The notes beneath the pieces were generated by a model. The model was not told the DNA's origin. It saw nothing but the letters and a program-made list of their open reading frames with translations, and searched no databases. A DNA stretch of 64,000 nucleotides from Escherichia sp. ESNIH1 (GTDB taxonomy: Bacteria; Pseudomonadota; Gammaproteobacteria; Enterobacterales; Enterobacteriaceae): the NCBI GenBank assembly GCA_002918705.1, contig PQKR01000002.1, positions 248,001 to 312,000 of the forward strand, written 5' to 3'. Shown one piece after another: positions 10,072 to 20,497 of the stretch (position 1 is its first letter; each line of letters starts with the position of its first letter). Position numbers and translations under genes: made by a program.

Positions 10072-11742
10072 ATGTCAGCAAGCTCATTCAACCGGCGCTG
10101 GGCGGAGGTTATCCTCGAAACGCTGACGCGCCACGGCATCAGACACGTTTGCATCGCGCCCGGCTCCCGCTCGACGCCGCTCACTCTGGCGGCAGCGCAG
10201 AATAACGCGTTTATTCACCATACCCATTTTGACGAGCGTGGGCTGGGGCATCTGGCGCTCGGGTTGGCGAAGGCCAGCCAGCAGCCGGTAGCGGTGATTG
10301 TCACCTCCGGAACAGCGGTGGCGAACCTCTACCCGGCAGTGATTGAGGCCGGGCTAACCGGTGAAAAGCTGATCCTGCTCACCGCCGATCGTCCCCCGGA
10401 GCTTATCGACTGCGGTGCCAATCAGGCGATCCGCCAGCCGGGCATGTTTGCTTCGCATCCGGCACAGACCGTTTCGCTGCCGCGTCCTGCCCTGGAGATC
10501 CCGGCCCGCTGGCTGGTCTCTACGCTGGATAACGCCCTCGGCGCGCTGCACGGCGGGGCAATACACATCAACTGTCCCTTTGCCGAGCCGCTCTACGGCG
10601 AGCTGGATGATACTGGCCTTGAGTGGCAGCGCGCGCTGGGCAGCTGGTGGCAGAGCGATTGTCCCTGGCTGCGGGAGGATATCCGTCGCGAGAGCGAGAA
10701 GCAGCGTGACTGGTTCTTCTGGCGGCAGAAGCGCGGCGTTGTGGTGGCCGGGCGGATGAGCGCCGCCGAAGGCAAACGGGTGGCAGAGTGGGCGCAGACG
10801 CTGGGCTGGCCGCTGATTGGCGATGTGCTCTCCCAGACCGGGCAGCCGCTGCCCTGCGCCGATCTGTGGCTGGGCAACGCCAGCGCGGTAAGCGAGCTGG
10901 CCCAGGCGCAGATTGTCATTCAGCTGGGCAGCAGCCTGACCGGAAAACGGCTGTTGCAGTGGCAGGCAACCTGTGCGCCAGAGGAGTACTGGCTGGTTGA
11001 TAGCATTGCAGGCCGCCTCGATCCTGCGCACCATCGCGGGCGACGCCTGATATCCGGTGTCGGCGAGTGGCTGGCGCTGCACCCGGCCGAAAAACGTCAT
11101 CCGTGGTATTCGGCGATCCCCGCCCTGGCGGATCGGGCGTGGCAGGCCGCTGCGGCGCGGCGTGAAACCTTTGGCGAAGCGCAGCTGGCCCACCGTCTGG
11201 CGGAGTTTCTGCCGGAGCAGGGGCAGCTCTTTCTGGGCAACAGCCTGGTTGTGCGCCTGGTGGATGCCCTCGGGCAACTGCCTGCGGGCTATCCGGTCTA
11301 CAGCAATCGCGGTGCCAGCGGCATCGACGGCCTGCTCTCTACCGCCGCTGGCGTCCAGCGCGCCACCGCGAGACCGACTCTTGCCCTGGTGGGCGATCTC
11401 TCTGCGCTCTACGATCTCAACGCGCTGGCGCTGCTGCGTCAGGTCTCCGCCCCCTTTGTGCTGATCGTGGTGAACAACAACGGCGGGCAGATCTTCTCCC
11501 TGCTGCCGACCCCGCAGGCCGAGCGCGAACAGTTCTACCTGATTCCGCAGAACGTTCACTTTGACCATGCGGCGGCGATGTTCGGCCTGGCCTATCATCG
11601 TCCGGATAGCTGGGCCGGGCTGGCGTCAGCGCTGGTCGGCGCCTGGCGTACGCCGCAGGCGACGCTTATCGAGCTGGTGGTCGATCCGCAGGAGGGTGCG
11701 CAAACCTTGCAGCAGCTCCTTGCCCAGGTTAGCCAGCTATGA
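10072..11742 (+). CDS. menD: SEPHCHC synthase MenD
   Basis: ThDP-dependent enzyme joining 2-oxoglutarate-derived succinyl semialdehyde to isochorismate, the first committed step of menaquinone synthesis. Started at ATG 10072 ([10 protein letters not shown]) it has 556 residues, exactly the E. coli length. An upstream in-frame TTG at 10054 is not favoured. The ThDP-activating glutamate E55 (HFDERGLGH) and the C-terminal ThDP motif [12 protein letters not shown]...NNNGGQIF are present. Unusually, menF is not upstream. menH overlaps the stop by 4 bases. Confidence 0.96.
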   Translation: MSASSFNRRWAEVILETLTRHGIRHVCIAPGSRSTPLTLAAAQNNAFIHHTHFDERGLGHLALGLAKASQQPVAVIVTSGTAVANLYPAVIEAGLTGEKLILLTADRPPELIDCGANQAIRQPGMFASHPAQTVSLPRPALEIPARWLVSTLDNALGALHGGAIHINCPFAEPLYGELDDTGLEWQRALGSWWQSDCPWLREDIRRESEKQRDWFFWRQKRGVVVAGRMSAAEGKRVAEWAQTLGWPLIGDVLSQTGQPLPCADLWLGNASAVSELAQAQIVIQLGSSLTGKRLLQWQATCAPEEYWLVDSIAGRLDPAHHRGRRLISGVGEWLALHPAEKRHPWYSAIPALADRAWQAAAARRETFGEAQLAHRLAEFLPEQGQLFLGNSLVVRLVDALGQLPAGYPVYSNRGASGIDGLLSTAAGVQRATARPTLALVGDLSALYDLNALALLRQVSAPFVLIVVNNNGGQIFSLLPTPQAEREQFYLIPQNVHFDHAAAMFGLAYHRPDSWAGLASALVGAWRTPQATLIELVVDPQEGAQTLQQLLAQVSQL

Positions 11743-12512
11743 TCCTTCATGCAGTGGCGAAAGCGGGCGAGAGCGAGCTGCCCTGGCTGGTGTTCCTGCA
11801 CGGCTTCTCTGGCTGCGGCCAGGAGTGGATGGCGGTAGGGGAGCGCTTCTCCCGCTATCCCCGGCTCTATCTCGATCTCCCCGGCCACGGTGGTTCGTCG
11901 GCTCTCTACGCTCGCGACTTTAATGAGGTGTGTTCACAGCTGTACGCTACGCTTATTAGTTACAACATACTAAATTACTGGCTGGTGGGCTACTCCCTCG
12001 GCGGCCGCATCGCTATGTACTATGCGTGTATGGACAATGCCTGCCAGTATCCCGCTGGTTTACAAGGCGCGATTGTAGAAGGCGGCCATCCAGGGCTCAC
12101 CACCGCTGCCGCCCGCGAGGCGCGCTGGCTCTCGGATGCTCGCTGGGCACGGCGCTTTCGTCATGAGCCGCTGGCTGAGGTTTTTAACGACTGGTATCGA
12201 CAGCCGGTATTTGCCGGGCTGAGCGCTGAACAGCGGCGTGAGTTGGTGGCAATCAGATGCGAGAACAGCGGCGCGGCGCTGGCCGCCATGCTGGAAGCCA
12301 CCTCCCTGGCGATACAGCCCGATCTTCGCCCGGCGCTGCGGCGGGGCGACTTCCCCTTTTACTACCTGTGCGGCGAACACGACCACAAATTCCGCGCCCT
12401 CGGTGCCGAGCTTGCGGCTCCCTGCCAGTTGATTAACGACGCTGGACACAATGCCCACCGGGAAAATCCCGGCGGGACGGCGGCCTCTCTGGCGCACATT
12501 TTGCGCTACTGA
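11739..12512 (+). CDS. menH: SHCHC synthase MenH
   Basis: Alpha/beta-hydrolase-fold lyase that removes pyruvate from SEPHCHC to give SHCHC. Length is 257 residues (E. coli 252). The nucleophile elbow GYSLGG places Ser at 86. The rest of the triad fits D215 (GEHDHKF) and H237 (AGHNAH). The HGFSG oxyanion loop is near residue 21. It overlaps menD by 4 bases and precedes menB by 13. Confidence 0.95.
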   Translation: MILHAVAKAGESELPWLVFLHGFSGCGQEWMAVGERFSRYPRLYLDLPGHGGSSALYARDFNEVCSQLYATLISYNILNYWLVGYSLGGRIAMYYACMDNACQYPAGLQGAIVEGGHPGLTTAAAREARWLSDARWARRFRHEPLAEVFNDWYRQPVFAGLSAEQRRELVAIRCENSGAALAAMLEATSLAIQPDLRPALRRGDFPFYYLCGEHDHKFRALGAELAAPCQLINDAGHNAHRENPGGTAASLAHILRY

Positions 12513-12525
12513 TTAAGGAACTCTG

Positions 12526-13383
12526 ATGATCTATCCCGATGAATCCATGCTTTACGCGCCGGTTGAGTGGCAGGACTGCTCCAAAGGCTACAGCGACATT
12601 CGCTACCATAAATCTACCGACGGCATCGCCAAAATCACCATCAACCGCCCACAGGTGCGCAATGCGTTTCGCCCCCTGACGGTGAAAGAGATGCTTCAGG
12701 CGCTGGCGGACGCCCGCTACGATGATGCGGTTGGCGTGATTATCCTCACCGGCGAAGGTGACAAAGCTTTCTGCGCCGGGGGCGACCAGAAGGTGCGTGG
12801 TGACTACGGTGGCTATCAGGATGACTCCGGCGTGCACCACCTCAACGTGCTCGACTTCCAGCGCCAGATCCGCACCTGCCCAAAACCGGTGGTGGCGATG
12901 GTGGCGGGCTACGCCATTGGCGGTGGCCACGTCCTGCATATGATGTGCGATCTGACCGTAGCGGCGGAAAATGCGGTATTCGGTCAAACCGGCCCGAAGG
13001 TGGGCTCTTTCGACGGCGGCTGGGGCGCAGCCTATATGGCCCGTATCGTTGGCCAAAAAAAGGCGCGGGAAATTTGGTTCCTTTGCCGTCAGTACGACGC
13101 CCAGCAGGCGCTGGATATGGGGCTGGTCAACACCGTGGTGCCGGTTGACGAGCTGGAAAAAGAGACCGTGCGCTGGTGTCGTGAAATGCTGCAAAACAGC
13201 CCGATGGCGCTGCGCTGTCTGAAGGCGGCGCTCAACGCCGACTGCGATGGCCAGGCGGGCCTTCAGGAGCTGGCGGGCAACGCCACGATGCTCTTCTACA
13301 TGACCGAGGAGGGACAAGAGGGGCGCAATGCCTTCAACGAAAAGCGCCAGCCGGACTTCAGCAAATTTAAACGGAACCCGTAA
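12526..13383 (+). CDS. menB: 1,4-dihydroxy-2-naphthoyl-CoA synthase MenB
   Basis: Crotonase-fold enzyme that cyclises O-succinylbenzoyl-CoA into dihydroxynaphthoyl-CoA. Length is 285 residues, as in E. coli. The oxyanion and CoA-binding segments [22 protein letters not shown] and [20 protein letters not shown] and the active-site [13 protein letters not shown] stretch are intact. Its stop overlaps the menC start by one base (TAATG). Confidence 0.96.
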   Translation: MIYPDESMLYAPVEWQDCSKGYSDIRYHKSTDGIAKITINRPQVRNAFRPLTVKEMLQALADARYDDAVGVIILTGEGDKAFCAGGDQKVRGDYGGYQDDSGVHHLNVLDFQRQIRTCPKPVVAMVAGYAIGGGHVLHMMCDLTVAAENAVFGQTGPKVGSFDGGWGAAYMARIVGQKKAREIWFLCRQYDAQQALDMGLVNTVVPVDELEKETVRWCREMLQNSPMALRCLKAALNADCDGQAGLQELAGNATMLFYMTEEGQEGRNAFNEKRQPDFSKFKRNP

Positions 13384-14345
13384 TGCGTCGGGCGCAGGTT
13401 TATCGCTGGCAGATCCCGATGGACGCAGGGGTAGTGCTGCGCGAGCGGCGGCTTAAAGTCCGCGAAGGACTCTATCTCTGTCTGCGCGACGGCTGCCGGG
13501 AAGGGTGGGGCGAGATTGCCCCGCTGCCGGGTTTTAGTCATGAAACATGCGATGAGGCACAGGCCGCGCTGATGGCCTGGGTTGACCGCTGGTTACAGGG
13601 TGCAGAGGCGCTGCCGGAGATGCCATCGGTGGCCTTTGGCATTAGCTGCGCGCAGGCGGAGCTGGCCGGAACCTTACCTGAGACAGCGGACTATCGCGCC
13701 GCGCCGCTCTGCACTGGCGATCCTGACGAATTGATGCTTAAGCTGGCTGCCATGCCCGGCGAGAAGGTCGCAAAGGTCAAAGTGGGCCTCTATGAAGCGG
13801 TACGTGACGGCATGGTGGTTAATCTCCTGCTGGAAGCGGTGCCCGATCTCCAGCTGCGGCTGGACGCCAATCGCGCCTGGACGCCGCAAAAGGCGCAGCA
13901 GTTTGCGAAATATGTTCATCCCGACTATCGCTCGCGTATCGCTTTCCTTGAGGAGCCGTGCCGCACCTGCGCCGATTCTCGGGCCTTTGCCCATGACACC
14001 GGGATCGCCATCGCCTGGGATGAGAGCCTCCGCGAGCCTGATTTTGCCCTTGTCGCCGAGGCGGGCGTAAAAGCAGTGGTGATCAAGCCTACGCTCACCG
14101 GCGCGCTGGAGAGTGTTCGCGAGCAGGTGCAGGCGGCCCATGCGCTGGGCATGACGGCGGTGATCAGCTCCTCTATCGAGTCAAGCCTTGGCCTGACTCA
14201 GCTGGCGCGGATTGCCGCCTGGCTGACGCCGCAGACCATACCAGGCCTCGATACGCTGGGGCTGATGCAGGCCCAGCAGGTTCGTCGCTGGCCGGGCTGC
14301 GCTCTGCCATGCCTTGATATTGCGGCCCTGGAGGCTTTGCGATGA
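13383..14345 (+). CDS. menC: o-succinylbenzoate synthase MenC
   Basis: Enolase-superfamily dehydratase converting SHCHC into o-succinylbenzoate. Length is 320 residues, the E. coli length. All expected catalytic and Mg ligands fall at the canonical positions: K131-V-K133, D161, E190, D213 and K235. It is translationally coupled to menB (1-base overlap) and menE (4-base overlap). Confidence 0.96.
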   Translation: MRRAQVYRWQIPMDAGVVLRERRLKVREGLYLCLRDGCREGWGEIAPLPGFSHETCDEAQAALMAWVDRWLQGAEALPEMPSVAFGISCAQAELAGTLPETADYRAAPLCTGDPDELMLKLAAMPGEKVAKVKVGLYEAVRDGMVVNLLLEAVPDLQLRLDANRAWTPQKAQQFAKYVHPDYRSRIAFLEEPCRTCADSRAFAHDTGIAIAWDESLREPDFALVAEAGVKAVVIKPTLTGALESVREQVQAAHALGMTAVISSSIESSLGLTQLARIAAWLTPQTIPGLDTLGLMQAQQVRRWPGCALPCLDIAALEALR

Positions 14346-15712
14346 CCTTTGCCGACTGGCCCTGGCGTCACTGGCGCGATCTGCGGGGCGGGGCTACCGC
14401 CGTGCGTTTGCACAGTGAATCGCTCAGCTGGCGTGCGCTGTGTACACGTATTGATAGTCTGGCGGCGGGCTTTATCCAGCAGAACGTCCGGCCAGGAGAG
14501 GGGGTGCTTCTGCGCGCCAGCAATTCACCGCAGACGCTGTTGGCCTGGCTGGCGCTGCTCCAGTGCGGAGCGCGGGTACTGCACATTAACCCTCAACTCC
14601 CTGATACCCTGCTGGCGGTACTGCTTCCGCCGCTTTCGTTACAACATACATTGAGCTTTGGTGATAACTGGCGCGGCATCGAGCTTCCGGCGCTGACGAT
14701 ACGCGAAGCAGAAGGTAGGGGTGCCGTCAGCTGGCAGCCGCAGCGGCTAACCTCTATGACCTTAACCTCCGGCTCTACGGGTTTGCCGAAGGCGGCGGTA
14801 CACACCGCTGCCGCACACCTTGCCAGCGCTCACGGCGTGCTGTCCCTGCTTCCTTATGGACCGGAAGATGACTGGTTGCTCTCCCTGCCGCTGTTTCATG
14901 TTTCGGGACAGGGGATCCTGTGGCGCTGGCTGCTGGCAGGCGGGCGGCTGACGGTCCGCGATAAACAGCCTCTGACGCAGGCGCTGGCAGGGTGTACTCA
15001 CGCTTCACTGGTGCCGACCCAGCTCTGGCGGCTGCTGGAGGAGAGCGCCAGCGTGAACCTGAAGGCGGTATTGCTGGGCGGCGCGGCCATTCCGGTTGAG
15101 CTTACCCATCGGGCCAGCGAGCGGGGGATCCGCACCTGGTGCGGCTACGGGCTGACAGAGTTCGCCTCTACGGTGTGCGCCAAAACCGCCGACGACGAGC
15201 CGGATGTTGGCCAGCCGCTGCCGGGACGTGAAGTACGAATTGTTAACGGCGAAGTGTGGCTGCGCGGCGAGAGCATGGCCGCAGGCTACTGGCGTGACGG
15301 TGAGCTTATCCCGTTGGTCAATGATGAAGGCTGGTTTGCCACTCGCGATCGCGGCGTGCTAAGCAGCGGGCGGCTGAGCGTGCTCGGGCGTATGGATAAT
15401 CTCTTCTTCAGCGGCGGAGAGGGGATCCAGCCGGAGGAGGTGGAGCGGATAATTGTGGCCCACCCCTGCGTACGGCAGGCTTTCGTCGTACCGTTGGCCG
15501 ACCGTGAATTTGGCCAACGTCCGGTCGCGGTGGTGGAGTGTGACAGCGACGTTGCTATTGCCTCGCTGGCTGAGTGGGTAAACGGAAAGCTTGCCCGCTT
15601 CCAGCAGCCGGTGCACTGGTTGGCGCTGCCCGAGAGCCTTAACGCGGGAGGGATTAAAATCTCCCGCCGGTCACTGAGTGACTGGGTTCAACAGACCCTC
15701 CGCGGCGGATAG
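14342..15712 (+). CDS. menE: o-succinylbenzoate-CoA ligase MenE
   Basis: ANL-superfamily acyl-CoA ligase activating o-succinylbenzoate with ATP and CoA. Length is 456 residues (E. coli 451). The P-loop-like motif [12 protein letters not shown], the GYGLTE motif and the hinge region [21 protein letters not shown] are present. It is the last gene of menDHBCE. In E. coli pmrD and the arn operon follow, but here yfaZ follows directly. Confidence 0.95.
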   Translation: MTFADWPWRHWRDLRGGATAVRLHSESLSWRALCTRIDSLAAGFIQQNVRPGEGVLLRASNSPQTLLAWLALLQCGARVLHINPQLPDTLLAVLLPPLSLQHTLSFGDNWRGIELPALTIREAEGRGAVSWQPQRLTSMTLTSGSTGLPKAAVHTAAAHLASAHGVLSLLPYGPEDDWLLSLPLFHVSGQGILWRWLLAGGRLTVRDKQPLTQALAGCTHASLVPTQLWRLLEESASVNLKAVLLGGAAIPVELTHRASERGIRTWCGYGLTEFASTVCAKTADDEPDVGQPLPGREVRIVNGEVWLRGESMAAGYWRDGELIPLVNDEGWFATRDRGVLSSGRLSVLGRMDNLFFSGGEGIQPEEVERIIVAHPCVRQAFVVPLADREFGQRPVAVVECDSDVAIASLAEWVNGKLARFQQPVHWLALPESLNAGGIKISRRSLSDWVQQTLRGG

Positions 15713-15829
15713 CGCTTCCCCTGCGCCGCTAAACCGTGTAAAACACTTTTCGCCCATCGGCAGGGATGAAAGGCTTGTACACTGTGCCGGTTTTGGGGCG
15801 TATTACATTTTTTTGTTTGGAAAAGGGCA

Positions 15830-16372
15830 ATGGATAAAAGAATTCTGTGGGGAGTGGCCAGCCTGATGCTGGTATCGGCATCGGCCAGCGCGCTGAGCCT
15901 TAGCGGTCAGGCAGGGGAGCACTACACCAACCTGGCGGCCGGGTTTGGGACTGAAACCAGCGGCCTGGCGTTAAGCGGCAACTGGACGCACAGCGACGAC
16001 GACGGCGATGCTGCGGGCCTGGGCCTTGGTCTTAACCTTCCGCTCGGGCCGCTGCTGGCGACCGTTGGCGGTAAAGGCGTTTATACTAATCCGAACGACG
16101 GTGACGAGGGCTATGCCGCAGCGGTTGGCGGTGGCTTACAGTGGCCGATCGGCGACAGCTTCCGCCTGTTTGGTGAGTACTACTACTCTCCGGACTCGCT
16201 CTCCAGCGGTATCGACAGCTATCAGGAAGCTAACGCTGGCGCACGCTGGACTATCATGCGTCCGCTGAGCATTGAAGCTGGCTACCGCTACCTGAACCTG
16301 GCGGGTAAAGACGGCAACCGCGACAACGCGCTTGCTGATGGCCCCTACGTTGGGGTTAACGCCAGCTTCTAA
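15830..16372 (+). CDS. yfaZ: YfaZ family predicted outer-membrane beta-barrel protein
   Basis: 180 residues, the E. coli YfaZ length. It has an N-terminal signal peptide (cleavage probably near ASASA-LSLSG, residue 21-22), alternating polar/hydrophobic strands and a terminal phenylalanine (VNASF), as expected for a small outer-membrane beta-barrel. Its function is not established; the family is sometimes annotated as a putative porin. AAAAGGGCA precedes the ATG at 15830. A strong terminator follows. Confidence 0.9.
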   Translation: MDKRILWGVASLMLVSASASALSLSGQAGEHYTNLAAGFGTETSGLALSGNWTHSDDDGDAAGLGLGLNLPLGPLLATVGGKGVYTNPNDGDEGYAAAVGGGLQWPIGDSFRLFGEYYYSPDSLSSGIDSYQEANAGARWTIMRPLSIEAGYRYLNLAGKDGNRDNALADGPYVGVNASF

Positions 16373-16378
16373 TCCTCC

Positions 16379-16403
16379 GGCGCGGCAATCTGCCGCGCCT
16401 TTT
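16379..16403 (+). terminator. yfaZ terminator
   Basis: Perfect 9-bp GC stem GGCGCGGCA/TGCCGCGCC with a 3-base loop and TTTT, six bases after the yfaZ stop. Confidence 0.88.
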
Positions 16404-16485
16404 CATCTGTTTAATCCTGCCGCCATTTACTTCCCCATGCGTTATAGTACTCCGACAACAGGTAAGGGAGAGTACGGAGATAACG

Positions 16486-17685
16486 ATGATAAACGTGGAA
16501 ATGCTGTCTACCGGGGATGAAGTCCTGCATGGTCAGATTATTGATACCAACGCTGCATGGCTTGCCGATCTGTTTTTCACCGAAGGGTTACCGTTGACGC
16601 GCCGTAATACCGTGGGCGACAGCCTTAACGATCTGGTTGCTATCCTGCGCGAGCGCAGCGAGCACGCCGATGTTTTAATCGTTAACGGCGGCCTCGGCCC
16701 GACCAGCGACGATCTTAGCGCGCTGGCGGCAGCGACTGCGGCGGGCGAAGAGCTGGTGCTGCACGAAGCGTGGCTGAGCCATATGGAGCGTTTCTTCACC
16801 GAGCGCGGTCGCGTGATGGCGCCCAGCAACCGTAAACAGGCAGAGATCCCAGCCAGCGCGGAGCTAATTGATAATCCGGTAGGCACCGCCTGCGGCTTTG
16901 CCGTCAAGCTCAACCGCTGCCTGATGTTCTTTACCCCGGGCGTACCCTCTGAATTCAAGGTGATGGTTCAGCAGGAGATCCTGCCGCGTCTGCGGGAGCG
17001 CTTTACCCTGCCGTCGCCGCCAATCTGCCTGCGCCTGACCACCTTTGGCCGCTCCGAGAGCGATCTGGCCCAGAGTCTCGATCATCTTCAGCTGCCGGAA
17101 GGGGTGGTGATGGGTTACCGCTCATCCATGCCGATTATCGAGCTGAAGCTGACCGGCCCGGCGGAGCAGCGCGAAGCGATGGAGGCGCTGTGGCCAGAGG
17201 TGCAGCGCGTCGCTGGCGAGAGCATGATTTTTGAAGGCACTCAGGGGCTACCGGCGCTGCTGGCAGAGAAGATGCGTGAGCAGCAGCTCAGCCTGACCGT
17301 TAGCGAGCAGTTCACCAGCGGCCTGCTGGCGCTGCAGCTCTCCCGTGCCTCTGCACCGCTGCTGGCGAGCGAGGTGCTGCCTTTCCAGGCCGACACGCTG
17401 GAGCAGACCGCGCGCTGGGCCGCCGAGCTGCGCAACCGCCACCTGGCCGGACTGGCGCTGAGCGTAGGCGGGCTGGACGAGGAGCATATCAACTTTGCCC
17501 TCGCCACGCCGCAGGGTACCCACGCTCTTCGGATAAAGTTCAGCACCGGACGCCACGGCATAGCTGTCCGCCAGGAGGTGTGCGCCATGATGGCCCTGAA
17601 CATGCTGCGCCGCTGGCTCAGCGGTAAAGATGTCGCCAGCGATCACGGCTGGGTGAGCGTAGTGGATTCCCTGTTTGTGGCGTGA
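16486..17685 (+). CDS. yfaY: CinA-like protein YfaY
   Basis: 399-residue two-domain protein (E. coli YfaY about 400). The N-terminal MoaB/MogA-like (COG1058) domain shows STGDEVLHGQIIDTNAAWLA and NGGLGPTSDD. The C-terminal half (from about 255) is a PncC/CinA-type domain. In E. coli the YfaY C-terminal domain has lost NMN deamidase activity, and the same may hold here. It precedes glpT in the same direction but is separated by more than 300 bases with their own control signals. Confidence 0.9.
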   Translation: MINVEMLSTGDEVLHGQIIDTNAAWLADLFFTEGLPLTRRNTVGDSLNDLVAILRERSEHADVLIVNGGLGPTSDDLSALAAATAAGEELVLHEAWLSHMERFFTERGRVMAPSNRKQAEIPASAELIDNPVGTACGFAVKLNRCLMFFTPGVPSEFKVMVQQEILPRLRERFTLPSPPICLRLTTFGRSESDLAQSLDHLQLPEGVVMGYRSSMPIIELKLTGPAEQREAMEALWPEVQRVAGESMIFEGTQGLPALLAEKMREQQLSLTVSEQFTSGLLALQLSRASAPLLASEVLPFQADTLEQTARWAAELRNRHLAGLALSVGGLDEEHINFALATPQGTHALRIKFSTGRHGIAVRQEVCAMMALNMLRRWLSGKDVASDHGWVSVVDSLFVA

Positions 17686-17862
17686 TCCGTCTGCGCCCGT
17701 AGCATAATGGGATGTTCATCGCGTTTGCCGGTGGACATCTCATACGATGTGCTTTCCCTCCCTCCTTTATGTTCGTTTTCTTATCAATCCATCCTTTCTA
17801 ATCTGTTTTTTGGTCTATTTCGCGCGCTACCGAGCGTGATTCGAAAATAAAATTGCGTGTTG

Positions 17863-17884
17863 ATGCGCTTTTTTGCGCATTTTT
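17863..17884 (+). terminator. possible yfaY terminator
   Basis: Short perfect palindrome ATGCGC/GCGCAT around a T6 loop, followed by TTTT. The stem is only 6 bp and the hairpin lies about 180 bases after the yfaY stop, so it is a weak call. The rest of 17686-17862 shows no gene. Confidence 0.35.
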
Positions 17885-17904
17885 GTCATATTTCTGTAAC
17901 AATC

Positions 17905-17947
17905 TGTGCGTGGATTCACAGTAACAATTACCGATATTCCTTAACAT
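17905..17947 (+). promoter_or_regulatory. CRP-dependent glpT promoter
   Basis: TGTGCGTGGATTCACA at 17905-17920 matches the CRP consensus TGTGA-N6-TCACA at 9 of 10 positions. A TAACAT -10 lies at 17942-17947, which puts the site centre near -41.5 from a start around 17954 (class II). CRP control of glpT is established in E. coli. GlpR operators are expected too, but only weak candidates were seen (for example ATTCGAAAAT near 17840). Confidence 0.65.
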
Positions 17948-18014
17948 CGCCAGCCTCGCTGAAGTGGTGAGGCTCGAAAACCCTACACATTTAATATTTG
18001 GCCACGGAGGCTAC

Positions 18015-19364
18015 ATGCTCAGTATCTTTAAACCAGCGCCACATCAGGCGCGCCTGGGAAAGGCAGAAATTGATCCGCTATACCGTCGTTTGCGCTGGCA
18101 AATCTTTATCGGCATATTCTTTGGCTACGCGGCTTACTACCTGGTACGCAAAAACTTCGCCCTCGCCATGCCCTATCTGGTGGAGCAAGGCTTCTCACGC
18201 GGCGATCTCGGCTTTGCGCTGTCGGGCATCTCCATTGCCTACGGTTTCTCCAAGTTCATTATGGGTTCGGTATCGGATCGATCTAACCCGCGTGTTTTCT
18301 TACCCGCCGGTCTGATCCTGGCGGCAGCGGTGATGCTGTTTATGGGCTTCGTGCCCTGGGCGACATCGAGCATTGCCGTTATGTTTGTGCTGCTCTTCTT
18401 ATGCGGTTGGTTCCAGGGGATGGGGTGGCCTCCGTGCGGACGCACGATGGTTCACTGGTGGTCACAGAAAGAGCGCGGCGGCATTGTTTCAGTGTGGAAC
18501 TGCGCGCATAACGTGGGCGGTGGTATTCCGCCCCTGCTGTTCCTGCTGGGAATGGCCTGGTTCAACGACTGGAAAGCCGCGCTCTATATGCCAGCGTTTG
18601 GTGCGATTGTGGTGGCGATCATTGCCTTTGCGCTGATGCGTGATACGCCGCAGTCCCAGGGGCTACCGCCTATCGAAGAGTATAAAAATGACTATCCGGA
18701 TGATTATAGCGAGCAGCATGAAGAGGAGCTGACAGCTAAACAGATCTTTATGAAGTATGTTCTGCCCAACAAGCTGCTGTGGTACATCGCGATAGCCAAC
18801 GTGTTTGTCTATCTGCTGCGTTACGGCATCCTCGACTGGTCGCCAACCTACCTGCGTGAAGTGAAGCACTTTGCACTGGATAAATCCTCCTGGGCCTACT
18901 TCCTGTATGAATATGCCGGGATCCCAGGCACCCTGCTGTGCGGCTGGATGTCGGATAAGGTGTTCAAGGGCAACCGCGGTGCGACGGGCGTGTTCTTTAT
19001 GACGCTGGTCACCATTGCTACCGTGGTGTACTGGCTCAACCCAGCGGGCAACCCGGGCGTGGATATGGCCTGCATGATTGTCATCGGCTTCCTGATCTAC
19101 GGCCCGGTGATGCTGATTGGTCTGCATGCGCTGGAGCTGGCACCGAAAAAAGCGGCAGGCACCGCGGCAGGCTTTACCGGCCTGTTTGGTTACCTGGGGG
19201 GATCGGTCGCGGCGAGCGCTATCGTAGGCTACACCGTTGACTTCTTTGGCTGGGACGGCGGCTTTATGGTGATGATTGGCGGCAGCGTGCTGGCGGTATT
19301 GCTGCTCACGATAGTGATGTTCGGTGAAAAACGGCACCATGCGCAGGTACTGGCGCGTCGTTAA
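18015..19364 (+). CDS. glpT: glycerol-3-phosphate:phosphate antiporter GlpT
   Basis: Major facilitator superfamily antiporter importing sn-glycerol-3-phosphate in exchange for phosphate. It is also the uptake route for fosfomycin. Started at ATG 18015 ([10 protein letters not shown], with GGAGG upstream) it has 449 residues; E. coli has 452. Twelve helices and the conserved [15 protein letters not shown] and [12 protein letters not shown] segments are present. The usual operon partner glpQ and the divergent glpABC are absent at this locus. A terminator follows at once. Confidence 0.96.
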   Translation: MLSIFKPAPHQARLGKAEIDPLYRRLRWQIFIGIFFGYAAYYLVRKNFALAMPYLVEQGFSRGDLGFALSGISIAYGFSKFIMGSVSDRSNPRVFLPAGLILAAAVMLFMGFVPWATSSIAVMFVLLFLCGWFQGMGWPPCGRTMVHWWSQKERGGIVSVWNCAHNVGGGIPPLLFLLGMAWFNDWKAALYMPAFGAIVVAIIAFALMRDTPQSQGLPPIEEYKNDYPDDYSEQHEEELTAKQIFMKYVLPNKLLWYIAIANVFVYLLRYGILDWSPTYLREVKHFALDKSSWAYFLYEYAGIPGTLLCGWMSDKVFKGNRGATGVFFMTLVTIATVVYWLNPAGNPGVDMACMIVIGFLIYGPVMLIGLHALELAPKKAAGTAAGFTGLFGYLGGSVAASAIVGYTVDFFGWDGGFMVMIGGSVLAVLLLTIVMFGEKRHHAQVLARR

Positions 19365-19380
19365 TAAGCACTAAAATAGA

Positions 19381-19404
19381 AAAGGGCCGCAAGGCCCTTT
19401 TTTT
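19381..19404 (+). terminator. glpT terminator
   Basis: Stem AAAGGGCC/GGCCCTTT with a GCAA tetraloop and a T-run, 16 bases after the glpT stop. Its presence confirms that glpT is monocistronic here. Confidence 0.9.
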
Positions 19405-19622
19405 ATATCCAGGAAACAGGTAAGGTTGCGGTAGCATTTACTTCTTACAAATCATGTAAAATCAATAGATTATGTTGATGATCCGCGCGACGATCCTGGA
19501 TGACCCAGTGCGACTCTCTGTTTACCTTTTTTCACTATTTAACGCTAAATATTGCTGTTAACGTCGAATAATAATTTATTTACATGCATGGCGGCGTGTA
19601 AAAATAGGCGCCGGGCTGTATG

Positions 19623-19650
19623 TTGAAAGTATTCACTATCGCCATATAAT
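19623..19650 (+). promoter_or_regulatory. sigma-70 promoter of the orphan winged-helix gene
   Basis: TTGAAA (19623-19628), a 16-base spacer and a perfect TATAAT (19645-19650), about 70 bases before the start codon. The surrounding 19405-19718 region is AT-rich and holds no other gene that I can see. Confidence 0.65.
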
Positions 19651-19718
19651 CGTTCTTATTATCAGTGCGACTTATGAAATAAGGATCGAACGGCACTCTA
19701 CGGACAGTTTTAAGAGAT

Positions 19719-20156
19719 ATGAGTAAAGATACGATGGGATATCGGCTATACGGTTACGTAATCGGCAAAGAAATTCACTTCGAGATTGAAAACCGAAGGC
19801 TTTATCGCCTGCCGCAGGGAAGTGCCGATAAATCATTTATCTTTGGCTCGGTATTATTTAACCATACGATGCTGCATCTTTTTGTCTATCTATTACAGCA
19901 TGGCCGTCATACGACGGTGCCGCGCGAGGAGTTGCTGCGGGTCGTGTGGGAAGAGAACGATTTAGTGCCATCGAGCCAGCGCCTGTGGCAGGTCTTAAAA
20001 AACCTTAATCGGCGGCTCAGCCTGCTGGGATTACCTGATGATTTCATCGCCAACATCAGGGGAAGCGGCTATATCATTAACTACGTTGATATTACGCCAA
20101 TCTATTACAGAGTCAGTGAACTCCAGCGCTGCCCTGAGAAAATAACGGAGAGTTAG
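19719..20156 (+). CDS. orphan winged-helix (ToxR/CadC-type) DNA-binding protein
   Basis: 145 residues, not matched to any named E. coli gene. Residues about 15-120 resemble the OmpR/ToxR-type winged helix: an N-terminal beta segment (GYVIGKEIHFEIENRRLYRLP), helices with REELLRVVWEE, a recognition region SSQRLWQVLKNLNRRL and the wing IANIRGSGYIINY. There is no receiver domain or transmembrane segment, unlike CadC or ToxR. The ATG at 19719 has a close AAGAG; ATG 19734 is an alternative start. AT-richer than its neighbours, it stands where E. coli has glpQ and looks like accessory DNA. Its target is unknown. Confidence 0.75.
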   Translation: MSKDTMGYRLYGYVIGKEIHFEIENRRLYRLPQGSADKSFIFGSVLFNHTMLHLFVYLLQHGRHTTVPREELLRVVWEENDLVPSSQRLWQVLKNLNRRLSLLGLPDDFIANIRGSGYIINYVDITPIYYRVSELQRCPEKITES

Positions 20157-20191
20157 CTATTCCGGCGTGAGTGATGTCAACCCGGAAATTT

Positions 20192-20225
20192 ATCCCTGAA
20201 CATGTGTGTGCTCAGGGATTTTTTA
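20192..20225 (+). terminator. terminator after the winged-helix gene
   Basis: Stem ATCCCTGA/TCAGGGAT with a 12-base loop followed by a T-run, 35 bases after the stop. It separates this gene from convergent yfaE. Confidence 0.8.
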
Positions 20226-20242
20226 TATTTGCCAGCCGCCAA

Positions 20243-20497
20243 TTAAAGGTCGAGTTCAATATCGCCCATCGCGCGACAGCAGCAGGGGAGGATCTCCCCT
20301 GCCTGGATAAAAGCCAGCGGCTCGGTGAGCCACTCAACCTGCCCTGCAATCAGCCGGGTGCGGCAGGAGCCGCAGTAGCCCTCCCGGCACTGGTACTCGA
20401 CGTTGACCTTGTGGAACTCTAGCGCCGCCAGCAGCGACGGATGTTCATCCTGGCACAGCAGCTGTGCGCCAGTGATGCGCAGCGTCACCGCACCCAT
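20243..20497 (-). CDS. yfaE: 2Fe-2S ferredoxin YfaE (NrdB cofactor maintenance)
   Basis: 84-residue plant-type ferredoxin, the E. coli length. Cluster ligands are C37, C42 and C45 (CREGYCGSC) plus one of the C72-C74 triplet (PCCCR). In E. coli YfaE reduces the diferric NrdB and helps regenerate the diferric-tyrosyl radical cofactor. The start overlaps the nrdB stop by one base (TGATG), so it is coupled to nrdB. Confidence 0.95.
   Translation of the reverse strand: MGAVTLRITGAQLLCQDEHPSLLAALEFHKVNVEYQCREGYCGSCRTRLIAGQVEWLTEPLAFIQAGEILPCCCRAMGDIELDL

Noticed and set aside
10354..11598. Long open frame antisense to menD
   Set aside because: Shadow frame, rich in Arg, Gln and Pro; menD is full length and intact on the plus strand.
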